Position numbers and translations under genes: made by a program. A model generated the notes under the pieces. That model had not been told where the DNA came from, did no database searches, and worked only from the letters and a program-made list of their open reading frames with translations. A stretch of DNA of 64,000 nt from Opitutaceae bacterium (GTDB taxonomy: Bacteria > Verrucomicrobiota > Verrucomicrobiia > Opitutales > Opitutaceae), in NCBI GenBank assembly GCA_028280945.1, contig JANQKV010000060.1, positions 124,001 to 188,000 of the forward strand, in the 5' to 3' direction. Below, piece by piece: positions 53,901 through 64,000 of this stretch (its first letter is position 1; each line of letters starts with the position of its first letter).

Positions 53901-54583
53901 ATGTCCTGATCCTCCACATAGGAGCCGTCGGAGTTTTGATAGACTTCGACGGCCAGAGTATTGCGTCCGGGCTGGAGGTGTGGCGTGAGGTCGAACTCGG
54001 CGGGCGTACGGGAGTCCTGCGTGTAACCGAGCTTTTGACCGTTGAGCCAAACATAGGCGGCGGAATCGATGCCGTTGAAAACCACGTACACCTGTCGGTC
54101 CGCCCAGTCTGCCGGCACGGTGAAATCGCGCCGGTAGGAGCCGACCGGGTTGCGCAACGCCATGGGATGGTTGGTGTAGGAGGCGGGGGGCTCGCCCATC
54201 ACGCGCGGCGGATCGCGGTGAAACGGATAGATGGAGTTGGTGTAAAGGGGCGTGCCGTAACCGTGCAGCTGCCAGTTGGACGGCACGGTGAGGTCGTCCC
54301 ATTGACTTACATCGAACCCCGGATCCTGAAAGCCGACCGGACGATTGTCCGGATGGCCGACCCAGTGGAATTTCCAGGTGCTGTTGAGCATCCGACACCA
54401 CGGTGAATCGAGCCGCTGATTTTCGCGGGCCGAGGAAGCGTCGGGGAACGGCATCAACGTGGCGCGGGCGGGTTCCTTGCCGACGCGAAAGACCGCTTGA
54501 TTTTCCCAGTCGGGTGCGGTGGCGAAAGCGGCGTGGCCGGCCAACAGGATGGTCGAGGCGAGCAGGGGACGGAGGGAGTTCAT
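50933..54583 (-). CDS. Exported GH2 beta-galactosidase-like enzyme with LamG-like insert
   Basis: This is a 1216-residue enzyme with a signal peptide (MNSLRPLLASTILLAGHAAFA). The order is the GH2 sugar-binding domain, the immunoglobulin-like domain, and the TIM barrel with acid/base Glu in WSLGNESGDG and nucleophile Glu in CEYNHAMGNSSGNLADYW. An insert of about 170 residues with a LamG-like look follows (VSLDAPLPVGWDARHHRLVGSFDG, RSARLWTP), and last the Bgal small-chain domain (GRGPGENYVDRRAS). The insert lies where LacZ has none. It cleaves terminal beta-galactosides or related units outside the cytoplasm. It follows the LacI gene on the same strand. Confidence 0.88.
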   Translation of the reverse strand: MNSLRPLLASTILLAGHAAFATAPDWENQAVFRVGKEPARATLMPFPDASSARENQRLDSPWCRMLNSTWKFHWVGHPDNRPVGFQDPGFDVSQWDDLTVPSNWQLHGYGTPLYTNSIYPFHRDPPRVMGEPPASYTNHPMALRNPVGSYRRDFTVPADWADRQVYVVFNGIDSAAYVWLNGQKLGYTQDSRTPAEFDLTPHLQPGRNTLAVEVYQNSDGSYVEDQDMWRLSGIFRDVYLWAAPPLDLRDLHVEAELAEDNLTGYLRLNPAVRTTTNAPLAGTLSVNLTGPDGGTHRVDGIEILVTPDNEHTTPLDFPALQVQPWSAETPHLYDLTVLLQPDDPTLPEAHYHLRVGFRRSEIKHGNLLVNGQPVLIKGVNRHDHDHLTGHTVTRENMRRELLLMKRANINAIRTAHYPNDPALLELADELGFYVVDEANIEAHGMGWGADNNALARDESWQAAYLDRMRNVVERDKNHPSIVVWSLGNESGDGVNFEALSAWVKQRDPSRPIMYEQAMQRPHVDIFAPMYRPIHRSLEYVRTEEQKPLTEQRPLIQCEYNHAMGNSSGNLADYWDLIRAERLFQGGFLWDWRDQGILARKHGTATLKRFVGGRGSWFSGTLTPQAGLVAGGATVTLSPADRGALSHRFNLEVLVRGYDKGSAEFNNNRNASDGYPLITLGNQAGLALDESASRAVFYFGPTSHRVSLDAPLPVGWDARHHRLVGSFDGQSITLSVNGDLVSSSPVDPSMIDSELIGTAAIGLNPEAPHQRFNGSIRSARLWTPVDLHTGFDLPFDHIAAAEPKTQEFFAYGGDFGDQPSQRSFCFNGIVMADLSPSPQFAEVAKVHQDVHTSLLPAADDGVKIRIFNERFFRDLSDLGADWELSRNGMVVARQEFDLPFIAPQSSGTVALDLPAAFATQAGEYFLKINFRQTHTTDWAERGFVVAWDQLDLGGEFEPNLDHVAGNLPAPRSEGLNFWRPMTNNDDGAKYPNRLSIWRHAGRDAEIVSDDTHRIDSAQVRTIRANLPAGDSTAEIVMTRDETGGVTYDITVNFVGQDLPPLPRIGWQLTLPASFTNWEWYGRGPGENYVDRRASAWMGIHEGTVPELFHLYGDPQEAGNRTDIRWATFTDAVGRGIRITALGEPIEVSAYPCDPATIEMARHPVDLPMNEAVVINISHRQMGLGGTNSWGQQPLEKYRIPAHGTYRYTFRIDPINAL

Positions 54584-54655
54584 GGGGAGATGAGACAGGA
54601 GGCAGCCCACCTCGCCATGGCGGGTCGGCGGACAACCGGGGAATGTGCGATGGAC

Positions 54656-55690
54656 TTAGGCCTCCCGGGCGCGGGCGTGTTCGGCCCGGCGGTCGAGCAC
54701 CGTCTTGCGCTCGAGCACGGGCGTGGCGATCAGCACTTCGGTGGGTTCGGTGGGACGCTGATCGATCAGGTCATTCATGTGATCGAGGCAACGGCCGGCG
54801 AGTAACTCGAACGGGGCATCAACGGTGGTCAGTGGCGGGTCGATCAAATCAGACCAACCCGGATTCTCACCGGCGACGATGGAGAGATCGCCAGGCACCT
54901 GTTGTTTAAAAACGCGTTGCAGTTGATTGAGCGCCTCGATGCCAAGACGCTCCTGGCCGGGGAAGTAGATGCCGTCCACGCCGAGGTCGACCAACCGGGC
55001 GAGGGCACGGGCAAGCTGGTTGCGGTCGCTGAGCTTTTCGACGGCCTCGGGGAGAAGCGGCACATCACATTCATCATGCGCCTGCCGAAATCCCTCCAAG
55101 CGACTGCGCGTGCTGTGGGCCGTGCCGAGCAGGGAAACGAAACCCAAACGCTGATGGCCACGCTCCAGCAAATATCGTCCCACGGTCAGCCCCTCGGCCA
55201 AATGGTCCCAGCCGACAACGTGAAAGCGGTCGGTCAAACTGAAGCGATTGATCACCAGTTTGGGGGTGTCCCGAATCGTCTCCAGTTTGGCGATAGCCTG
55301 ATCGTTCCAGGACAAGACAAAGATGCCATCAACAACACGGCGTTGGAGTTGGTCGACCTGGCTTTCCGTGAAGAGAAGCAGACCCATCCCCCGGGCCGAT
55401 ACAGTGCGAAGCAGTTGGAAAGTGATGTTGGTGACATAACCACCCTGCGAGTAGGTCCCGGATTCCGGAATCACCAAGGCGAATTGGCGGGCGCGAGCAT
55501 CCTGGCGCGGGCGAAATCCGAGACGCCGGCTGACCTGAAAAACACGCTCGCGGGTCTCGGGATTAACGCCGCTGACGTTGTTGAGCGCCCGGCTGACCGC
55601 GTAAATCGAGACACCTGCTTCCCGGGCGATATCGCTGATGGTGATTTTGTGTGACTTCGAGCGAGGGCGGGTGGGGCGAGGCTTGGGCAT
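54656..55690 (-). CDS. LacI-family transcriptional regulator
   Basis: This is a 344-residue repressor. The N-terminal helix-turn-helix is at about 18-66 (ITISDIAREAGVSIYAVSRALNNVSGVNPETRERV). The periplasmic-binding-protein-like domain has DGIFVLSW and GIYFPGQERLGI. The start at 55690 fits the family; the open frame continues much further upstream without protein-like sequence. It sits between the two divergent GH2 genes, and the intergenic region holds a palindrome. It probably senses a sugar from the glycan. Confidence 0.9.
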   Translation of the reverse strand: MPKPRPTRPRSKSHKITISDIAREAGVSIYAVSRALNNVSGVNPETRERVFQVSRRLGFRPRQDARARQFALVIPESGTYSQGGYVTNITFQLLRTVSARGMGLLLFTESQVDQLQRRVVDGIFVLSWNDQAIAKLETIRDTPKLVINRFSLTDRFHVVGWDHLAEGLTVGRYLLERGHQRLGFVSLLGTAHSTRSRLEGFRQAHDECDVPLLPEAVEKLSDRNQLARALARLVDLGVDGIYFPGQERLGIEALNQLQRVFKQQVPGDLSIVAGENPGWSDLIDPPLTTVDAPFELLAGRCLDHMNDLIDQRPTEPTEVLIATPVLERKTVLDRRAEHARAREA

Positions 55691-55824
55691 GGGTGGGGAG
55701 TTTTGATGAACATCAGCAGTTAAAGCGAGCTCTTGATGTGCATTAACTGGCAATAAAGTCAAAAAATTTGTCTTGAAACTGCAAAATTTGCAATATTGGG
55801 TCTGATCAATCCCTTCCCCAAACC
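55691..55824. promoter_or_regulatory. Divergent promoter region with candidate LacI operator
   Basis: The short region between the LacI gene and the second GH2 gene has TGCAAA-A-TTTGCA (55780-55792), a perfect palindrome with one central base, 32 bases before the GTG start. A second inverted pair, CAGTTAA (55717-55723) and TTAACTG (55743-55749), lies 31 bases to its left. Either could be the operator. Confidence 0.45.
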
Positions 55825-59081
<3,257 letters not shown>

Positions 59082-59085
<4 letters not shown>

Positions 59086-60962
59086 ATGGCCGTCGATCCC
59101 TGGTCATCGGGTTGGTCGGTGCTGTTTTCCTGACGGCGGCCGCCGGGGCCGGACAGTCGGAGCGCCCCAATTTCCTGTGGATCATTGCCGAGGACATGAG
59201 CCCGTTGCTGGGTTCCTACGGCAACGACCAGGTGGATACCCCGCACCTCGATGCCCTGGCTGCCCGCAGCGTGCGTTTCACTCGGGTGTGGGCCGGTGGC
59301 CCGGCGTGTTCGCCTTCCCGCTCCAGCCTGTTCACCGGCCTCTATGCCCTCACCCTCGGCACGGAGACGCATCGCGAGGCGCGGTCGATCCCGGAGTGGG
59401 CGTTCTGGCCCCAATACCTGAAGGCGGCCGGCTACCACACGACCAACAACGCCAAGCGCGACTACAATGCGAAGAAGATGGGCAAGGACTGGTGGGATGC
59501 TTCCAGTCGCCAGGCCACCTACCTTGACCGTCCGGCGGGCAAACCCTTCTTCCACTGCTACAGCAGCTTGATGGAGACGCACCTGAGCTGCCTGATCAAG
59601 GATCAGCCGGAGGATCGGGTCGGGCGTCATACGGTTGATCCCGCCGACGTGGCGTTGCCGGAGTGGCTGCCTGATCTGCCGGAACTGCGGGATGACCGCG
59701 CTTGGCACTTCCGCGCGATTGGGCTGATGGACGAGCGGGTGGGGCAATTGCTGGCCGAACTCGACGCGTCGGGTGAGGCCGCCAACACCATTGTTTTTTT
59801 CTTCTCCGACCACGGCGGTTGTCTGCCCGGGGCCAAGGGTTTTGCCTGGGACCACGGATTCCGCGTCCCGTTCATCGCCTACTTCCCGCCCAGGTGGGAG
59901 CATCTGGCGCCGCCGGAAACGACCCGTGGGGGCACGTCGGACGCCTTGATCAGTTTCCTCGATTTTGGTCCCACGCTACTCAGCCTGGCGGGCGTCGAGG
60001 CACCGGCTTATCTGCAGGGGCAGGCGTTTGCGGGCCCGGCCCGCGCGAGCACACCGCGCGACGCGCTGCTGGGATTCCGGGGTATCAACGGCGGCCGGTG
60101 GGATGCAGTGCGGGCGCTGCGCGATGAGCGCTTTCTTTACGTGCGCAACTTCCTGCCGCACCGCCCCTCCGGACAGCGCCAGAATTACCAATGGCAGGTA
60201 GCCGGGCAGCAGGCGTGGGAACGGGCCTTCCGCCGCGGTGAGCTGAGTGCGTTGGAAGCCCGTTTCTGGCGGGCGCGTCCGGCGGAGGAGCTCTACGATC
60301 TGGTGGCCGATCCAGAGCAAAACCGCGATCTCGCGAACCACCCCGCGCATGCGGAACTGCTGGCGGCGAAACGCGAACAGCTGCGCAAAGTCCTGCACGA
60401 CATTGGCGACCACGCGGTCGTGCCCAACACGCTGCGACAACCGCAGGCATATCCCAGTTTTTATGACAGAATGTCGGCCAACCCCGAAGCTGCCCGTCTG
60501 GTGCGGGAGGCGGCTTGGCGAGCCTCGATGGTGGATCGGGTCGATGACCTGGCAGCCTTGGCGCAGGCGGAGGACCCCGCCGTCCGCTACTGGGCCACCG
60601 TGGGCCTGACCGGATTGGCCGGTCGGGGCCGGGAGCCGGAAGCCATCCGCAGGCTTGCCCGGCAACTCCTGAACGATCCTGCCCCGGAAGTGCGCGTGGG
60701 GGCGGCCGAAGCGTTGATGACCACCGGTGAAACCGCGGCGGGGCTGCCCGTCCTGATCGCGGAGATCACCGGTCGGGGCCGCGCCCAACGTGAGGCACTC
60801 GCCGCGGTGGAAGCCCTGGGGCCGGCCGCCATCGGGGTTTTGCCCGCCCTGCAGGAGGCCGCCAGGAAGCACCCGGAAGACTTTTTTTTGCGTTCGGCCC
60901 GGATCGCCTTGGGCGATCTCGATTACAACGACCTCTACCGTGGCCCCACCGATACTCGATGA
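59082..60962 (+). CDS. Exported sulfatase with HEAT-like C-terminus
   Basis: This is a 626-residue enzyme with a signal peptide (MNGRRSLVIGLVGAVFLTAAAGA). The formylglycine motif CSPSR (Cys76) marks a type I sulfatase whose Cys must be modified. Metal-site words FLWIIAEDMSPLLGSYG and VFFFSDHGGCLPG are in place. After about residue 480 it carries HEAT-like repeats (DPAVRYWATVGLTGLAGRG, DPAPEVRVGAAEALMTTG), as in many Verrucomicrobia/Planctomycete sulfatases. A good ribosome site GGAGG precedes it. It removes sulfate esters from the glycan. Confidence 0.9.
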
Positions 60963-61026
60963 CCCGCGTTTACCCCACCTCGCCCTGAACTCTCTTAACA
61001 CCAACCAGAACCAACCCCCATATATC

Positions 61027-64000
61027 ATGAACCCATGCCCATCCAAACTCCTGCGAGGCAGTTTGTTACTCGGCTCGCTCTTTGCGTTCAGCACCGTGGC
61101 GCAGGCCCAGGCGACAGACGCCTCGGATGAAACCACAGCTGATGAAGTCATCACGCTTTCCGTGTTTGAAGTAAACGCCGAGTCCGACGTCGGCTACGTT
61201 GCCGAGAACACACTTTCCGGCAGCCGCCTGAATGCCCGGTTGGCCGATACGCCCGCCGCCATCAACGTTTTCACGGAGGAGTTCATCCTCGATGTCGCCG
61301 CCAACAGCCTGGAAGAGCTTGTGCAATATGACACCAACGTGCAGCTCGACAGCTTTGAAGCGCAAGGGGCGGTTAATTCGGGCACCTTCAACTCCGCGAC
61401 GCCGAACCAACGCAACAGCTTCCGCTCCCGCGGCCTCGGTGGCGGCTACTCCCGCGACTTCTACAATTGGTATGCGCCGCAGGATTCCTACAACATCGAC
61501 CGGGTTGATTTTTCCAAGGGACCCAATGGGGTGCTCTTCGGGATCGGGGCGATCGGTGGCACGCTCAATGCCTCCACCAAGCGGGCGTTGCTGACCCAGA
61601 ATCGGGGACGCTTGGAGCTCCAGGCGGGATCGTGGGACCTGTTCCGCGCCGCCCTCGACTACAATGCGGCCGTGGTGGACGACAAACTGGCGTTTCGCCT
61701 CAACTTCCTCGACCACAACCAGGATGGCTACCGTTACCATACGTGGCACGACAAGGATCGCCTGACACTTTCGGCGGCCTTCAAGCCGTTCGAGAAGACG
61801 ACGATTCGCGCGTCGTTTGAGCAGGGCGAAGACTTTCGCTCCAATCAACGTCCCTTCGGCGTGCAGGACACCGTATCCGAGTGGATCGCGGCGGGCAGCC
61901 CGCTTTCCGACTACAACAATGGTCGGGCGGCCGGGCAGGCTCGCGATGGTCTCGGCGCCCGCAATGCGAACGGCTACTATTCGTTCATCGACGAGTTCGG
62001 TTCCCGCGCCGTATTCAACCAGGCGCGCGGGGGCACCACCACCCAGTTCAACGATTTGTCCACCGACCCGGATTTTCGGGCCTACCACAACGGCCGTCGA
62101 TTCTTCGATGACGTGAACCTCTTTGGCGACCTCGCCACTTCCGACCGGATCGCGGCGGGTGGCCCCGACACGTGGGCAAAAAACGAGTGGGACAACCTGC
62201 AGGTCGCCTGGGAGCAGCGCCTGACGCAAAACCTGCAGTTTGAGTTGAGCTACTTCTACGAGGAGCTCGATACCGACGGTCAGAATCCCGGTGGCAACAA
62301 TCTCGATGCCGACCCGAATCCCATCCTGAGCGATGGCGGCACCAACCGTCCGTTTAACAACCCCTACGGCGACAACCCGTATGCGGGCCAGTTCTTCATC
62401 GAGAACGTTTGGCGCACCGTGACCAATTCCTGGCAGCAGGACTCCATCCGGGCCACCCTGGCTTACGACCTCGACTTTACCGAAAAAGCCGACGGCAGGC
62501 TCGCTGACATCCTGGGCCGCCACCAGATCGCCCTGATGGCGGAGCAGCACAACCAGCACATCATTTCCGAGAACACGTTTGAGGTCTTTGACTACGAAAC
62601 GCGCCTGCTGCTCCCCGGCACCAACAACAATGCGCCTGAGAACGGCCGCAATCGGATCCGCCGCCGCAACTACGTCGAATATGGGGATTGGGCCAACTTC
62701 CATACCGGACGATTCCCTACATCCTTTGATGTCGACTTGCCGCAGTTTGGCGTCACGGGCCGCACCAACTTCGTGCCCACCGGCACCAACGCGATCGCCA
62801 ATGACCACATCGACAACGACATCTACATGGGCGCCATCCAGAGCTTCTTCTGGGACGGCCGCTTCGTTACAACCTTTGGTTATCGCACGGACTCCGTGCT
62901 CTACGATGAAGCCGAGTCGGTACGTGACGCGCCACAGTTCACCGGTGGTCCGGAGGATATCGATGGCGACGGCGAGCAATACGAGTGGGTGTTGCTGACC
63001 GACCAACGCAAATACACTGACATCGACGTTTCCTCGCAGTCGGCCGGCGGTGTCTTCCACGTCAACGAAAACCTGCGACTGTTCTACAACCAGTCGAGCG
63101 GCATCAATCTGCCGGGGCTGAACCACCAGGTGGCGCCCAACGGGGACATCGCTCCCGGTCAGTCGGCGGAGTCCAAGGACTACGGTTTCACCTTCAGTCT
63201 CTTCGGCGACAAGTTTTCCGGTTCGGTATTGCGCTACGAAGCGGAAGAAAAGGACCGCTTCTTCTTCCAGACCTTTGGCGTGGGTGGTATGGCCGCCAAC
63301 TCGCTGGAGATCCTGCAACGCACGTTGGACAGCTCCGGCAATCCGTTGATCACACAAGAGGACGTCGATGCCCGCACGCCGAGGTTCAACGGCTCGCTCG
63401 GCGACGGCGATGCCAGTGGCTATGAGTTCCGGATCGTCGGCAACCCGACACCCAATCTGACGCTGGTCTTCGGGTATTCCAAGTCGGAGCGCACGCTGTC
63501 GAACGCCTTCCGGGACCTGGAGGCCTACGTGAACGACCAGGCCGACTACTACAACTCCGTCCTGGCGACCGTGGGTGCCACGATCAATGATGTAGAGACT
63601 TCGGATGGTCAGAGCCTGCTCAACGAGGATCGTGATCCGCCCGAGACCATCGCCGACGAAGTCGACCGTGTGTATTCCAACCTCATCACCAACCGCGCGG
63701 TCCGCAGCTTCGGCTTCGGGGAAGCGCCGGAAAAGGTCAGCAGCACGATCAACTACACGTTCCGCGACGGTCCGCTCAACGGCTTCTCGCTGGGCGGCAC
63801 GGTACGTTGGCGCGGCAAAGTCGAAATGGAGCAGGTGCTCGACTACGATGACCTGAACGGCAACTTCCAGATCAACCCGGGTGAACTCAACCTCGATGCC
63901 GACGGCAATCCCGTCCGCCTTGATGTGCTCCACGGGGACGACCAGCTGCAGGTCGACCTCATGGCGCGCTATCGCTTTAAGCAGATCTTCGGCACGAAGA
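61027..64000 (+). CDS. TonB-dependent outer-membrane receptor (C-terminus cut off)
   Basis: At least 991 residues are visible, still open at the window end. The signal peptide is MNPCPSKLLRGSLLLGSLFAFSTVAQA. The TonB-box-like start EVITLSVFEVNAESDVGYVAENTLSGSRLNARLADTPAAI is typical of Opitutaceae receptors. The plug domain has NIDRVDFSKGPNGVLFG, and repeated barrel strands follow. It takes up a large ligand, here most likely an oligosaccharide set free by the neighbouring sulfatase and galactosidases. It starts 64 bp behind the sulfatase. Confidence 0.9.
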   Translation, partial: MNPCPSKLLRGSLLLGSLFAFSTVAQAQATDASDETTADEVITLSVFEVNAESDVGYVAENTLSGSRLNARLADTPAAINVFTEEFILDVAANSLEELVQYDTNVQLDSFEAQGAVNSGTFNSATPNQRNSFRSRGLGGGYSRDFYNWYAPQDSYNIDRVDFSKGPNGVLFGIGAIGGTLNASTKRALLTQNRGRLELQAGSWDLFRAALDYNAAVVDDKLAFRLNFLDHNQDGYRYHTWHDKDRLTLSAAFKPFEKTTIRASFEQGEDFRSNQRPFGVQDTVSEWIAAGSPLSDYNNGRAAGQARDGLGARNANGYYSFIDEFGSRAVFNQARGGTTTQFNDLSTDPDFRAYHNGRRFFDDVNLFGDLATSDRIAAGGPDTWAKNEWDNLQVAWEQRLTQNLQFELSYFYEELDTDGQNPGGNNLDADPNPILSDGGTNRPFNNPYGDNPYAGQFFIENVWRTVTNSWQQDSIRATLAYDLDFTEKADGRLADILGRHQIALMAEQHNQHIISENTFEVFDYETRLLLPGTNNNAPENGRNRIRRRNYVEYGDWANFHTGRFPTSFDVDLPQFGVTGRTNFVPTGTNAIANDHIDNDIYMGAIQSFFWDGRFVTTFGYRTDSVLYDEAESVRDAPQFTGGPEDIDGDGEQYEWVLLTDQRKYTDIDVSSQSAGGVFHVNENLRLFYNQSSGINLPGLNHQVAPNGDIAPGQSAESKDYGFTFSLFGDKFSGSVLRYEAEEKDRFFFQTFGVGGMAANSLEILQRTLDSSGNPLITQEDVDARTPRFNGSLGDGDASGYEFRIVGNPTPNLTLVFGYSKSERTLSNAFRDLEAYVNDQADYYNSVLATVGATINDVETSDGQSLLNEDRDPPETIADEVDRVYSNLITNRAVRSFGFGEAPEKVSSTINYTFRDGPLNGFSLGGTVRWRGKVEMEQVLDYDDLNGNFQINPGELNLDADGNPVRLDVLHGDDQLQVDLMARYRFKQIFGTK

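Noticed and set aside
53150..54406. A 418-codon plus-strand frame
   Set aside because: It is antisense to the exported GH2 enzyme and shows no protein family.
61066..63933. A 955-codon open frame on the minus strand
   Set aside because: It runs exactly opposite the TonB-dependent receptor, whose protein has clear signal, plug and barrel words. High GC makes long antisense frames common here.

Overview
The window looks like chromosome from a verrucomicrobial bacterium of the Opitutaceae type. This is inferred from style, not from a marker gene. The signs are high GC, weak Shine-Dalgarno sites, a large TonB-dependent receptor whose N-terminus has the TLSVFEVNAE wording common in Opitutaceae, several polysaccharide-degrading genes, Tat-type secreted enzymes and many short intergenic inverted repeats.

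Layout. 1-713 is the cut-off end of a secreted TonB-C-domain protein. 1123-3985 is a CpxR/CpxA-like two-component system plus a small EF-hand protein, preceded by three copies of a GTTAA-N6-GTAAA box. 4025-10136 holds an iodotyrosine-deiodinase-like nitroreductase, a thioredoxin-fold protein, an 825-residue helical-repeat protein, a 14-residue-repeat membrane protein and two small envelope proteins. 10241-15843 is a complete tripartite RND efflux operon. A helix-turn-helix membrane regulator and a low-GC methyltransferase follow.

18000-31092 has the architecture of an integrated island. A full tmRNA gene (ssrA, minus strand, 31068-31425) sits at the right edge, and an exact 25-bp copy of its 3' end lies at 18000-18024. 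Between them are a 1402-residue glycine-rich surface protein, a 2176-residue RHS/YD-repeat protein with a variable C-terminal tail, a 3'-overlapping ankyrin-repeat protein (probable immunity partner), an orphan duplicate of the RHS core, a short tandem-repeat array and a GC-rich non-coding block. No integrase remains.

31672-37083 carries a DinB-like protein, a strong terminator, REP-like hairpins and a second RND pump operon (Nudix, adaptor, pump). 38136-48019 is the most interesting functional region: an SSS symporter, a Tat-exported transglutaminase-like protein, a DegT/DnrJ aminotransferase, a heparinase II/III-like protein, a TIM-barrel isomerase, a TetR regulator, a GNAT acetyltransferase and an MBL hydrolase. 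Three copies of one palindrome (AGTAACCG-N2-CGGTTACT) lie in front of the symporter, between the divergent aminotransferase and heparinase genes, and in front of the MBL gene. They probably form one TetR-controlled regulon.

48181-50802 holds a small membrane protein and a GMC oxidoreductase/gluconate-dehydrogenase-subunit-3 pair. 50933 to the end is a polysaccharide utilisation locus with two GH2 beta-galactosidase-like enzymes, a LacI regulator, a sulfatase and a TonB-dependent receptor that runs off the window. A sulfated, galactose-containing glycan is a reasonable inferred substrate.
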